DNA of 64,000 nucleotides from Streptomyces sp. NBC_00102. Lineage in GTDB: Bacteria > Actinomycetota > Actinomycetes > Streptomycetales > Streptomycetaceae. Both the position numbers and the translations under genes were made by a program. Location: assembly GCF_026343115.1 (NCBI RefSeq), contig NZ_JAPEMC010000001.1, positions 5,041,501 through 5,105,500 of the forward strand, in the 5' to 3' direction. Shown here piece by piece: positions 20,432 to 29,330 of the stretch (positions are counted from its first letter, which is position 1; every line of letters begins with the position of its first letter). A model generated the notes under the pieces. That model was not told where the DNA came from. It was given only the letters and a program-made list of their open reading frames with translations, and did not search any database.

Positions 20432-23014
20432 ATGAACCCGACAGCACGGGACCCTGAGCAGTACGGCGGTCACGACGCCGAGCGGAACGGCGAGGTGCCC
20501 GCCCGGCGCCGGCCGTCCCGCGACGCCCTGCCGAACGAACTCGTACCGCAGGCGGGGGCCAAGGTCCGCGTCGTGCGACTCATATCCGGCGACCTCCGGA
20601 TCACGGTCAACCCCGTGGACGGCAGCGAGGCCGAACCCTGCCCGCCCGGAGTGCGGCCCGAGACGCCGGTCCGGCGGACCGCGGAGGAGCGCGCGGCCCG
20701 CGAGCGTGCGGCGGAACCCCCCGTACCGCCGGGCCCGCCCGCCCCGCAACTTCCGCTGCTGGAACGTCAGGAAGAGCGCGGACGGCTCGTACGCCTGCTC
20801 ACCAGGGGCCGTTCGGCCCGGCTCAGCGGCCCGGCCGGCTCCGGTCGCACCGCCTTGCTGGAGGCCGTCGCGGCGGAGTGCGCCGAACTCGCGCCCGACG
20901 GTGTCGTCCGGCTCTCCGGCCACCGGCGCACCGCCCCCGACCTGCTGTACGCGCTCTACGAGACCGTGTACGACGCCACGCTGTACCGCCCCGAGCGCGA
21001 GGAACTGCTGGGCGCGCTCTCCGGGATCGGCGCGGTCGTCGTCGTGGACGACCTGGAGTTCGACGGCGCCGCCCTGGACGAACTCCTCGAAGCCACGCCG
21101 GAGTGCGCCTTCCTCTTCGGGACCACCCCCGACGTGGCCGCGGACGCCGAACTCGACGAGGTCACCCTCGCCGGACTGAGCCGCGCCGCCGCGACCGACC
21201 TGCTGGGCCGGGTGGCCGGACGGCCGCTCACCGACGAGGAGTCGAACTGGTCGGGCGACCTCTGGTTCGAGTCCGAGGGGCTCCCGCTGAGGTTCGTCCA
21301 GGCGGGCGCCCTGCTGCGCCAGCGCGACCAGCTCCGGGAGATCCCGGACGACTTCGACGAGTACGGCGCGTTCGAGGAGCGTCCCGCGGGCGCCCCGCCC
21401 GTCCCCCTCGTTCCGGTCCTGGACGACGAGGTGCCGCTGCCCAGTATCGGCGAGGCTGCCGCGCCCGCCCTGCTGCTGGCCTCCCGGCTCAGCGAGGCCG
21501 CCCGGGAAGCCCTGCGGTTCGCCGTCGCGCTCGGCGGCGAGGTGCCGCACCAGGCCCACCTCCCGGCGCTGATCGGGCACACCCACGCCGACGCCGCGCT
21601 CGGCGAACTCGCCGGCGTCGGGCTCCTCTCGCCGGCCGGATCCCGCTACCGGCTCGCCGCCGGGGTCCAGCTCCAGCTGGAGCTGGGCGGCTACGCCGAG
21701 GGCGCCGAGGACCGCGCCCGTACCGTCGCCGACCACTACGCCTGGTGGGTCAAGCACCCCTCGGTCAGCCCCGCGCGCGCGGTCGCCGAAGCCGACGCCG
21801 TACTCGCGGCGATGGCGGCCCTGCTCCCCGGCGGTAGCCCGGAGGCGGCCCCGGCCGTCGTCCGGCTCGCCCGGAGCGCGGGCCCCGCCTTCGCCGCCGC
21901 CCTGCACTGGGGAGCCTGGGAGAGGGCGCTGCGGGTCGGCCAGGAGGCGTCCCGGCTGGGCGGCGAGGTGGCCGAAGAAGCCTATTTCCACCACGAGTTG
22001 GGCATCCTCGCGCTCTGTTCCGGGCACCTGGACCGGGCGCGGGCGGAGCTGGAGGCGTCGATCGGCCTGCGCGGCGCGCTCGCCGACCGGTCCGGTGCCG
22101 TGGCCGGCCGCCGTGCGCTCGCCCTGGTCACCGACCGGTCCGGCGCGCTGCTGCCCGGGGCGATGTCGGCCGGGACCCCGGCGGAATCCGCCGCGGGCGC
22201 CCGCGGCGACGGCGCCGCGACCGAAGTCCTGCCGGCCCTGACCCCGTTGCCCGCCCTGCCGCGGCAGACGCTGGTGGTGGACGAGCTGGTGCCGGTGACC
22301 CGGGCGGTACCGGTACCGGGCAAGGGCGGGCGCTCCGCCGGCGTGAAGGCCCTGGGCCGGACCGTCGTCGACGGGGCCCGGCGCAACCTGGTGGCCGTGG
22401 GCGCGGGAGCGCTGCTGGTCGCGGTGCTCGGTACCGTCGTGACGCTCGGCGCCGCCGCGGGCAGCGAGGAGACGGGCAACCGGAGCGTCACCCCCGGCCA
22501 CTCCGCCGAGGAGGGCGACGAGGAGAGCACGGTCCCGTCCGAGGGCACCCCGGCCGAGGACGACGGCGCGGGCGGCGGCTCCGCACCGACCGGCAGCGCC
22601 TCCGTCCAGCCCGGCCCGTCCGGCACGCCCGCCCCGGACGCCACCGGCACACCCTCTCCCGGCAGCAGCAGCGGCACGGCGCAGAGCCCGGCCCCGGGCA
22701 CCACCTCGCCCACCGCGACGGACAGCGGCAGCACGGCGACGAAGCCGCCGGCCGGCGGCTCCTCCTCGTCCACGTCCTCACCCACGGGCTCCGCGAGCAC
22801 CAGCCCGGACCCCACGCCCACCGGGGACGACAGCGAGCCCCCCACGCCGACGCCCACGGGCACGTCCACCGGCGAGCCGACCGAGGGCGGAGACGGCGGA
22901 GCCGGAGGCGGCGAGAGCGGCGGGGGAGAAGCCTCGGCCAGTGCCTCGGGAACAGCCGAGGCGAGCCCCTGGGGAAGCCCCGGTACCGCGACGGCCACAC
23001 CGGACGGAGCCTGA
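20432..23014 (+). CDS. P-loop ATPase-like membrane protein with Ser/Thr/Pro-rich exterior tail
   Basis: 860 aa. Residues 1-105: charged, Pro-rich. Residues 106-470: a STAND/AAA-like NTPase region with Walker A GPAGSGRT (133-140; Arg139 stands where Lys is normal) and a Walker B-like VVVVDDLE (Asp206/207). Residues 470-560: helical repeats. One membrane helix lies at about 653-675. Residues 676-860 are a low-complexity Ser/Thr/Pro/Gly/Glu tail predicted outside the cell. The layout suggests a cytoplasmic ATP-binding sensor tethered to the membrane with a wall-spanning tail. Function unknown. ATG 20432 has GGGGGAC upstream. Confidence 0.75.
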   Translation: MNPTARDPEQYGGHDAERNGEVPARRRPSRDALPNELVPQAGAKVRVVRLISGDLRITVNPVDGSEAEPCPPGVRPETPVRRTAEERAARERAAEPPVPPGPPAPQLPLLERQEERGRLVRLLTRGRSARLSGPAGSGRTALLEAVAAECAELAPDGVVRLSGHRRTAPDLLYALYETVYDATLYRPEREELLGALSGIGAVVVVDDLEFDGAALDELLEATPECAFLFGTTPDVAADAELDEVTLAGLSRAAATDLLGRVAGRPLTDEESNWSGDLWFESEGLPLRFVQAGALLRQRDQLREIPDDFDEYGAFEERPAGAPPVPLVPVLDDEVPLPSIGEAAAPALLLASRLSEAAREALRFAVALGGEVPHQAHLPALIGHTHADAALGELAGVGLLSPAGSRYRLAAGVQLQLELGGYAEGAEDRARTVADHYAWWVKHPSVSPARAVAEADAVLAAMAALLPGGSPEAAPAVVRLARSAGPAFAAALHWGAWERALRVGQEASRLGGEVAEEAYFHHELGILALCSGHLDRARAELEASIGLRGALADRSGAVAGRRALALVTDRSGALLPGAMSAGTPAESAAGARGDGAATEVLPALTPLPALPRQTLVVDELVPVTRAVPVPGKGGRSAGVKALGRTVVDGARRNLVAVGAGALLVAVLGTVVTLGAAAGSEETGNRSVTPGHSAEEGDEESTVPSEGTPAEDDGAGGGSAPTGSASVQPGPSGTPAPDATGTPSPGSSSGTAQSPAPGTTSPTATDSGSTATKPPAGGSSSSTSSPTGSASTSPDPTPTGDDSEPPTPTPTGTSTGEPTEGGDGGAGGGESGGGEASASASGTAEASPWGSPGTATATPDGA

Positions 23015-23076
23015 GCGGTCGATTTCCGGACGATGTGACGTTTTCCGGACACGCGGCTTCGCCCGAAACATCGAAA

Positions 23077-23107
23077 ACCGGACGGCTTGTCGATCAGGCC
23101 GTCCGGT
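23077..23107. terminator. Terminator between the P-loop gene and nucS
   Basis: Arms ACCGGACGGC (23077-23086) and GCCGTCCGGT (23098-23107) are perfect over 10 bp, between convergent genes. Confidence 0.75.
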
Positions 23108-23137
23108 CGTCGGCAGCCGGCTCGGGCCGGCCGGAAA

Positions 23138-23809
23138 TCAGAACAGCCGCAGCTTGTCGTCCTCGATACCGCGCATCGCGTCGTAGTCCAGGACCACGCA
23201 GCCGATCTTGCGGTCCGTGGCGAGCACCCGCGCCTGCGGCTTGATCTCCTGCGCCGCGAAGATGCCGCGCACCGGCGCCAGATGGGGATCGCGGTTGAGC
23301 AGTTCCAGGTAACGGGTGAGCTGCTCGACCCCGTCGATGTCACCGCGCCGCTTGAGTTCCACGGCCACGGTCGCGCCCTCGGAGTCCCGGCAGAGGATGT
23401 CCACGGGGCCGATGGCGGTGGGGTATTCGCGGCGGATCAGGGTGTAACCCTCGCCCAGGATCTCGATCCGGTCGGCGAGCAGCTCCTGGAGGTGCGCCTC
23501 CACACCGTCCTTGATCAGGCCGGGATCGACACCGAGCTCGTGCGAGGAGTCGTGGAGGATCTCCTCCATCGTGATGATCAGTTTCTCGCCCGCCTTGTTC
23601 ACCACGGTCCAGGTGCCCTGGTCGTCGCCGGAGCCCTCCTTCAAGGTGCACGGCGGGGACATCCAGTTGAGCGGTTTGTACGCCCGGTCGTCGGCGTGGA
23701 TCGAGACGCTGCCGTCCGCCTTCACCAGGATCAGACGGGGAGCGGAGGGCAGGTGGGCGGTGAGCCGGCCCGCGTAGTCCACGGAGCAACGGGCGATGAC
23801 GAGACGCAT
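23138..23809 (-). CDS. nucS: Mismatch-specific endonuclease NucS/EndoMS
   Basis: 223 aa. It cuts both strands at mismatched bases and supports the non-canonical mismatch repair of actinobacteria lacking MutS/MutL. Seen: an N-terminal DNA-binding domain and the C-terminal RecB-like nuclease with Asp137 (GPVDILC), Glu151 and Lys153 ([10 protein letters not shown]). The protein ends in KLRLF, matching the C-terminal sliding-clamp contact described for EndoMS. ATG 23809 gives the typical N-terminus ([16 protein letters not shown]). Confidence 0.95.
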   Translation of the reverse strand: MRLVIARCSVDYAGRLTAHLPSAPRLILVKADGSVSIHADDRAYKPLNWMSPPCTLKEGSGDDQGTWTVVNKAGEKLIITMEEILHDSSHELGVDPGLIKDGVEAHLQELLADRIEILGEGYTLIRREYPTAIGPVDILCRDSEGATVAVELKRRGDIDGVEQLTRYLELLNRDPHLAPVRGIFAAQEIKPQARVLATDRKIGCVVLDYDAMRGIEDDKLRLF

Positions 23810-24074
23810 GGTCGGCAACGCTACTCGACAACGGGCGGTCGGCGCGATTCGCACCTCCTGAGCCACTTCAGCCCCTGCTGGAGCGCATAGGGTCTTGCCC
23901 CTCTTTGCTCGGTTTCGTTGTTGGCCGGTTGTGTTCCCAATCTCCTGGTGCGACCAGGACCGCACCCTTACCGTGGAAGCAGGAGGTCGTCGGACGTGCA
24001 CGCTGCGTCGCCGCCGTCCTTCTGCCGTGCCCGTAAGGCCCCGGCCTCCTGCCGGGGTCGCGAGAGGAGAACCC

Positions 24075-24467
24075 ATGTCGCTCGACGTCTCACCGGCCCT
24101 CTTGGAACAGGCCGAGCGAGGCGAGGTCGACGAAGCCGACTTCGTCGACTGCGTCCGGACCTCCCTGCCCTACGCATGGGAGATGATCAGCTCGCTGGTG
24201 GCCCAGCTGAAGGTGGACGGCGGACAGTTCGCCGACAACCAGACGCCGCCGCCGAACGAGCAGGCACGCGGCCAGCTGCTGCGCGCGCTCGCGAGCGACG
24301 CGATACGCGGAGCCCTGCAGCGGCACTTCGGAGTGCGACTGGCATTCCAGAACTGCCACCGTGTCGCGGTCTTCCCGCTGGACCCCTCGGTCGACGACCG
24401 GCTGGCCAAGTTCACCTCGGTGAGAGGCCAGTTGCTCAACCAGTCGCCCGAACTCCGGGACTGCTGA
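24075..24467 (+). CDS. SCO5389 family protein
   Basis: 130 aa, acidic, no signal peptide or membrane helix. It matches the strongly conserved Streptomyces family named after SCO5389 (residues such as [19 protein letters not shown] and [16 protein letters not shown], shown in part). Function unknown. ATG 24075 follows GAGAGGAGA. It is divergent from nucS with 265 bases between them and ends in a very strong terminator, so it is a monocistronic unit. Confidence 0.85.
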   Translation: MSLDVSPALLEQAERGEVDEADFVDCVRTSLPYAWEMISSLVAQLKVDGGQFADNQTPPPNEQARGQLLRALASDAIRGALQRHFGVRLAFQNCHRVAVFPLDPSVDDRLAKFTSVRGQLLNQSPELRDC

Positions 24468-24474
24468 CCATCTC

Positions 24475-24536
24475 CACCGCCGCTCCGGGCCGGGGCCGGC
24501 GCCCCCGGGAGACGGTCCCGGCCCGGAGCGGCGGTG
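24475..24536. terminator. Very strong terminator after the SCO5389-family gene
   Basis: A perfect 20-bp inverted repeat: left arm 24475-24494, right arm 24517-24536, core CGCTCCGGGCCGGG. It is placed between convergent genes and can act in both directions. Confidence 0.9.
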
Positions 24537-24592
24537 TCCCGTGCCGCCGTACCGACGGACCGGTGCCCGGGTGCCGGTGCCACCGTGTCCCC

Positions 24593-25633
24593 TCAGACCA
24601 GCAGCGGCAGCACCTCGGTGCCCAGCCGGCGTACGTTCTCCTCCGTTGCCGCGAGGTCGCCGGAACCCTCGGAGAGGAGCGCGAAGCGGGTGATGCCCGT
24701 GCGCTCGGCCGTGGCCGCGAGCCGGTCGGCGGCGAACCGCGGCGGCCCCACCGGGTGCAGCCCGCAGAGCAGTTCGGTGTACGCCACGGGGTCGCGCATC
24801 ACGCGGTACCGGCCGTCGACGGTCACATGCTTGCCCAGGCCGTCCCGCAGCCATTCCGGCATCGCCTTCAGCAGGGTCTGCGCGGCGTCCTCCCGGCAGT
24901 CACCGATCTGGGCCACGCCCGCCGAGACGTGCGCGGCCGCCGCGACGACCTCCGGCGGATGGCCGGCCTCCCGGGCGCTGCGGCGCCACAACGCGACCAT
25001 CTCCGCCTTCTCCTCGTCCCCGCAGTGCATCCCGAGCAGCATCGGCAGGGCCTTCTCCGCGGCGAGGCGCACCGTCTTCGGCGAGGTGCACGCCACGATC
25101 ACCTCCGGTCCGGGCAGCGGCGCCCCGTCCGCGTCGAGCAGTTCGTCCGCGCGCGGGACCACCGCCACCTCGCGGAAGGGGTAGCGGCTGCCGCGCCCGG
25201 CCACCCGGGGCTCGCGCAGCCAGTCGAGCAGCAGGTCCAGGGAGTCCGGGAAACCGCTGTCGTACGCCTCCAGGCCCGCGCCGAAGACCTCCAGGTCGAC
25301 CCAGGGCCCGCCCCGGCCCACGCCGAGGCTGAACCGGCCGTCGGACGTCAGGTGGAGCAGCGCCGCCTGTTCGCCGAGGGCCACCGGGTGCTGGGTCGGC
25401 AGCACGCTGACCGCCGTGCCGACCCGGATTCTGCGGGTGCGGCCGAGGAGCAGCGCGGCCAGTGTCACGGCCGAGGGGCAGACCCCGTACGGCACGAAAT
25501 GGTGCTCCGCCAGCCACACGGAGTCGAGCCCCGACTCCTCCGCCACCTCGGCGGTCCGGATCGCCCGGTGCAGGGCCTCGCCCTGTCCCTGACCCGGAAA
25601 CTGTGCTGCCAGTACGAACGTTCCCACGCGCAT
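24593..25633 (-). CDS. LLM class flavin-dependent oxidoreductase
   Basis: 346 aa. Luciferase-like monooxygenase TIM barrel using reduced FMN or F420. Seen: the N-terminal strand and SGLDSVWLAEHHF motif, the RIRVGTAVSVLPTQHPV strand (family-typical), and the glycine region FSLGVGRGGP. The substrate cannot be told from the sequence. ATG at 25633 is preceded by AAGGAGG. It stands alone, transcribed toward the strong terminator at 24475. Confidence 0.88.
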   Translation of the reverse strand: MRVGTFVLAAQFPGQGQGEALHRAIRTAEVAEESGLDSVWLAEHHFVPYGVCPSAVTLAALLLGRTRRIRVGTAVSVLPTQHPVALGEQAALLHLTSDGRFSLGVGRGGPWVDLEVFGAGLEAYDSGFPDSLDLLLDWLREPRVAGRGSRYPFREVAVVPRADELLDADGAPLPGPEVIVACTSPKTVRLAAEKALPMLLGMHCGDEEKAEMVALWRRSAREAGHPPEVVAAAAHVSAGVAQIGDCREDAAQTLLKAMPEWLRDGLGKHVTVDGRYRVMRDPVAYTELLCGLHPVGPPRFAADRLAATAERTGITRFALLSEGSGDLAATEENVRRLGTEVLPLLV

Positions 25634-25882
25634 CGCCTTCTGCCTCCTTGCGGCCGACGCGGTTTTCCCCTACCGGCATCAACGCCTGACACGTGCCAAA
25701 GGCACGGGCCGCGGCGAAAATGTTGCGATTTTCCGGTAACTACCTCCGTTGCCCGCCTCTCCGCCGGGCATGCGCGGCTGGCGGACGGGTGGGCGGGCGG
25801 TCCCTCCGTGGTCCCCCCACCCCTTTAGGGTGGAAGTCCGGAAAACCCCGTTCCCGCCCAGCCCCCCCCCGTGAGGTGTCCC

Positions 25883-26212
25883 GTGTCCCCGCGCCGCAAC
25901 CGCCCCAAGGGCGGCGAGAGCCCGTCCGCCGAAGAGAACTTCACGGGGGACCGGTACGGCGGCGGCGCGGCCACCGAGAGCTGGCAGGGCGAGGAGTGGT
26001 CGGTGCGGCCGGTGGCAGGCGCGAGCGCGCAGGGCAAGCGCTACCGCTGCCCCGGCTGCGACCAGGAGATCCCGTCCGGCGCGCCGCATCTGGTGGCGTG
26101 GCCCGAGTACGGCGGCATCGACGACCGGCGGCACTGGCACAAGGCGTGCTGGAACGCGAAGGACCGCCGCACCACACGGGTGCAGCGGTCCCGGAACGCC
26201 CCGCGCCACTGA
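25883..26212 (+). CDS. Small Cys/His protein, unknown function
   Basis: 109 aa, hydrophilic. Residues 1-45 are basic and low-complexity. Residues 46-100 hold CPGC, then HLVAW and HWHKACW, a spacing that suggests a zinc ribbon or treble-clef (C-x2-C ... H-x-H-x3-C). It resembles small proteins listed in Streptomyces genomes as ATP/GTP-binding, a name I do not support from this sequence. GTG 25883 follows GAGG (25873-25876). It converges on the ABC permease gene 24 bases away. Confidence 0.7.
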   Translation: MSPRRNRPKGGESPSAEENFTGDRYGGGAATESWQGEEWSVRPVAGASAQGKRYRCPGCDQEIPSGAPHLVAWPEYGGIDDRRHWHKACWNAKDRRTTRVQRSRNAPRH

Positions 26213-26236
26213 CTCCCGGGGGCGGGCGGTGGTGCG

Positions 26237-27142
26237 TCAGACGTCCCGGCGGTTCAGCGCCAGATGGGCGGCGCCGAACACGACACCGGCCAGCAGGAAC
26301 ATGATCGCCACCGAGTCCCAGCCGGACGGGCCGGACTCGGTGATCGAGGAGTCGTAGAGCGCGGCGATCTGGCTGGGCACGGAGTACTCGAAGAGGAGCT
26401 CCCGCAGCCGGTTCAGCTGGTCGAGAGCCATGAACAGGGCCAGTACCAGCGGCAGCAGCACCACCCCGATCATGATGGTGATCGCCCCCGCCGAGTGCCG
26501 GACGATCGTGCCGACCGAGAGCGAGAGCAGCCCGAGCAGCGCGGTGTAGAGCCCGACCCCGACCGTGGCCCGCAGCCAGTCGGCGCCCGAGGCGGCCGCG
26601 CCGCCCCCGAGGACGGCCGTCTGGAGCATGGCGACGACGGTCGCCGCCACCGTGGTGAGGACGAGGACCAGCAGGAAGAAGACGAGCGCCTTCGCCGTGA
26701 GCACCCGGCTCCGGCTGGGGCACGCCGTCAGCGTCGTACGGATCATGCCGGTGCCGAACTCCGACGCGATGGTCAGCACGCCGAGCGTGATCACGCAGAT
26801 CGAACCGAGCAGCACCCCGAAGAAACCGAGGCTCAGCACGTCCGAGTCGGCCTCCTCGAGACCAGGGTCGCTCGCGGCGTTCACGCCGAAGGCGACGAGT
26901 ACCCCGATGCCCAGCATCAGCGCGAGCATGGTGCCGAGCGTCCACATCGTGGAGCGCACCGAGCGGATCTTCGTCCACTCGGAGGCCAGCGCGTCGCCGA
27001 AGGTGGCCGGGCGGACCGGGATCGGCGAGACGTAGTAGCTGAGCCGGGGCACCCCGCCGGGGGCGGCCGGTCCGTGCACGGCCGGGCCCGGTCCGGGCTG
27101 CGGGTGGGCCTGGGGGAGCGGTGGCGTGGCCGGTGTCGTCAT
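26237..27142 (-). CDS. ABC-2 type transporter permease
   Basis: 301 aa. Pro/Gly-rich cytoplasmic N-terminus (about 40 residues), then a short amphipathic segment LASEWTKIRSVRSTMWTL typical of ABC-2 permeases and six membrane helices. It forms an exporter with the ATPase whose gene overlaps it by four bases upstream (ATGA at 27139-27142). A substrate cannot be named; related pairs in actinomycetes export peptides, lipids or drugs. GAGGA precedes the ATG. Confidence 0.9.
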   Translation of the reverse strand: MTTPATPPLPQAHPQPGPGPAVHGPAAPGGVPRLSYYVSPIPVRPATFGDALASEWTKIRSVRSTMWTLGTMLALMLGIGVLVAFGVNAASDPGLEEADSDVLSLGFFGVLLGSICVITLGVLTIASEFGTGMIRTTLTACPSRSRVLTAKALVFFLLVLVLTTVAATVVAMLQTAVLGGGAAASGADWLRATVGVGLYTALLGLLSLSVGTIVRHSAGAITIMIGVVLLPLVLALFMALDQLNRLRELLFEYSVPSQIAALYDSSITESGPSGWDSVAIMFLLAGVVFGAAHLALNRRDV

Positions 27143-28371
27143 CGGGAGTCCTCGCTGGTCTTCGGCTCGGCGGGCGCGGGCGCCGGCGTGGTGGGCGCAG
27201 GGGAGGGCGTGGCCGGTGCGGACACCGCCCGCGCGGGGGCGGCTGCCGGGGCGGCAGGCGCGACCGGGGTGGCAGGCACGACCGGGGTGGCCGCCGGGTC
27301 GGTGGCGTACGGGTTCTGGCCGGGCGGCGCGGGTGCGTACCACCCCTGGGTCCACCCCTGCGTGGGCTGCGGCGGCCCGTACACGCCGGGGTCCTGGGCG
27401 GGCTGCGGGACGGTGTACGGCGGCGTGGGCGGCCGGAGCCCCGCCTTCGCGTCATCCGTCGAACGGTAGTCCACGACGTGCTGCGTCATCCGCATGTACG
27501 CCTCCTCCAGGGACGCCTGGTGCGGCGACAGCTCCCACAGCCGGACGTCCGCCCCGTGCGCGAGGTCGCTGATCCTCGGCAGCGGCAGCCCGGCCACCCG
27601 CAGCGCCCCGTCCGGCTCGGACAGCACCCGCCCGCCCGCCTCCGCCAGCACGGCGGTCACCTTCTCGCGGAGCTCCGGAGCGTCCTCGGCCACCCTGATC
27701 CGGGCGAAGTCCGCGGAGTTGACCGAGATGAACTCCTTCACGCTCATGTCGGAGAGGAGCCTGCCGCGCCCGATCACGATCAGATGGTCCGCCGTCAGCG
27801 CCATCTCGCTCATCAGATGGCTGGAGACGAAGACCGTACGGCCCTCGGCCGCCAGCGCCTTCATCAGATTGCGGACCCAGAGGATGCCCTCCGGGTCGAG
27901 GCCATTGACCGGCTCGTCGAAGAGGAGCACCTGCGGATCGCCCAGCAGCGCCGCCGCGATCCCCAGTCGCTGCCCCATCCCGAGCGAATAGCCGCGGGAA
28001 CGCCGGCCGGCCACCTCGCGCAGGCCCACCACGCCGAGCACCTCGTCGACCCGGGCGGCCGGAATACCCGCCAGCTGGGCCAACGACAGCAGGTGGTTGC
28101 GGGCGCTGCGCCCGCCGTGGACCGCCTTCGCGTCCAGCAGCGCGCCCACCTGGCGCGGCGCGTTCGGCAGGCTCGGATAGGCGTGGCCGCCGATCGTCAC
28201 ATGCCCCGAGGTCGGCCGGTCGAGCCCGAGCATCATCCGCATGGTGGTCGACTTCCCCGACCCGTTCGGGCCGAGGAACCCGGTGACCATCCCCGGCCTG
28301 ATCCGGAAGGAAAGGTCCTCCACGGCCGTCTGTGCGCCGTAACGCTTGGTCAGGCCGACTGCCTCGATCAT
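27139..28371 (-). CDS. ABC transporter ATP-binding protein with Pro/Ala-rich C-terminal tail
   Basis: 410 aa. Nucleotide-binding domain in residues 1-220: Walker A GPNGSGKST, signature SLGMGQRLG (a G-Q variant of LSGGQ), Walker B VLLFDEPVNGLD, and the His switch VSSHLMSEM. A DUF4162-like domain extends to about 305, followed by about 100 residues rich in Pro, Ala, Thr and Gln, unlike its neighbour at 29331, where the tail is short. ATG 28371 (MIEAVGLTKRYG) is chosen; an in-frame ATG lies 12 bases upstream. Coupled to the downstream permease. Confidence 0.92.
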   Translation of the reverse strand: MIEAVGLTKRYGAQTAVEDLSFRIRPGMVTGFLGPNGSGKSTTMRMMLGLDRPTSGHVTIGGHAYPSLPNAPRQVGALLDAKAVHGGRSARNHLLSLAQLAGIPAARVDEVLGVVGLREVAGRRSRGYSLGMGQRLGIAAALLGDPQVLLFDEPVNGLDPEGILWVRNLMKALAAEGRTVFVSSHLMSEMALTADHLIVIGRGRLLSDMSVKEFISVNSADFARIRVAEDAPELREKVTAVLAEAGGRVLSEPDGALRVAGLPLPRISDLAHGADVRLWELSPHQASLEEAYMRMTQHVVDYRSTDDAKAGLRPPTPPYTVPQPAQDPGVYGPPQPTQGWTQGWYAPAPPGQNPYATDPAATPVVPATPVAPAAPAAAPARAVSAPATPSPAPTTPAPAPAEPKTSEDSR

Positions 28372-28547
28372 TCCCAGCCCCATCGACTCATCCGTCGTCG
28401 GGGCCCGGCCCCTCCGGCCGGACGCCCCCGTATGAGTGAGGAGGATAACCAGCGCCGGACGGTTCCGCCGAAGGCGCCGCCGGTGCGCGGGACCCGGCCG
28501 CGAGGCGTACCAGGCACCCCGTCCCCGCCGGGAATCGCGAAACGGCC

Positions 28548-29327
28548 CTACGCGTCCCGCTCCCGGAGCACGAGGTACCCGCCCACCAGTGCCGCGACCA
28601 CCCAGAGCGCCATGATGCCGAGCCCGCCCCACGGCCCGTACGGCGCCTCGTCGCTGCCCATCGCGTTCGGCACCACCTGCATGATCTTCGAGCCCGCCTG
28701 GTCGGGGAAGTACCGGGCGACCGTCTTGGCGCCCGGCACGGAGGCCAGGATCTGGGAGACGAGGAAGAAGAACGGCATCAGGATGCCCAGCGAGAGCATC
28801 GAGCTCCGCAGCATCGCGGCCACACCCATCGAGAAGACCGCGATGAGCCCCATGTAGATGCCGCTGCCGAACACCGCGCGCAGCACGTTGTCCGACCCGA
28901 GGTCCGTGCCGTGGTCACCGAGCAGCGCCTGCCCGAGCAGGAAGGCGACGAAGCCGGTGATCAGCCCGACGACCAGGGCCAGCACCCCGGCCACCGCGAT
29001 CTTGCTGAAGAGCAGGGTGCCCCGCCGGGGCACGGCCGCGAGCGAGGTGCGGATCATCCCGGAGCTGTACTCCGTACCGACCACCAGCACGCCGAAGACG
29101 ACCATGGCGAGCTGACCGAGGATCATCCCCGAGAACGAGACGAAGGTCGGGTCGAACGTCGCCCGGTCCGTGGCCGAGAGATCGTCGAACTGCGAAGCGA
29201 ACAGGGCGCTCAGGGCCGCTCCCATCGCCACCGTGACGACGAAGGCCGAGATGAGCGTCCAGGTGGTGGAAGAGACCGTGCGGATCTTCGTCCACTCGGA
29301 GGTCAGGACCGCGGGTACCGATGCCAT
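28548..29327 (-). CDS. ABC-2 type transporter permease
   Basis: 259 aa with six membrane helices and the same opening motif LTSEWTKIRTVSSTTWTL as the permease at 26237, indicating a duplicated transporter unit. It starts three bases after the stop codon of its ATPase (29331-30377) and therefore forms an exporter with it. The N-terminus is short, without the Pro-rich lead of the other permease. Substrate unknown. Confidence 0.92.
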   Translation of the reverse strand: MASVPAVLTSEWTKIRTVSSTTWTLISAFVVTVAMGAALSALFASQFDDLSATDRATFDPTFVSFSGMILGQLAMVVFGVLVVGTEYSSGMIRTSLAAVPRRGTLLFSKIAVAGVLALVVGLITGFVAFLLGQALLGDHGTDLGSDNVLRAVFGSGIYMGLIAVFSMGVAAMLRSSMLSLGILMPFFFLVSQILASVPGAKTVARYFPDQAGSKIMQVVPNAMGSDEAPYGPWGGLGIMALWVVAALVGGYLVLRERDA

Positions 29328-29330
29328 CGG

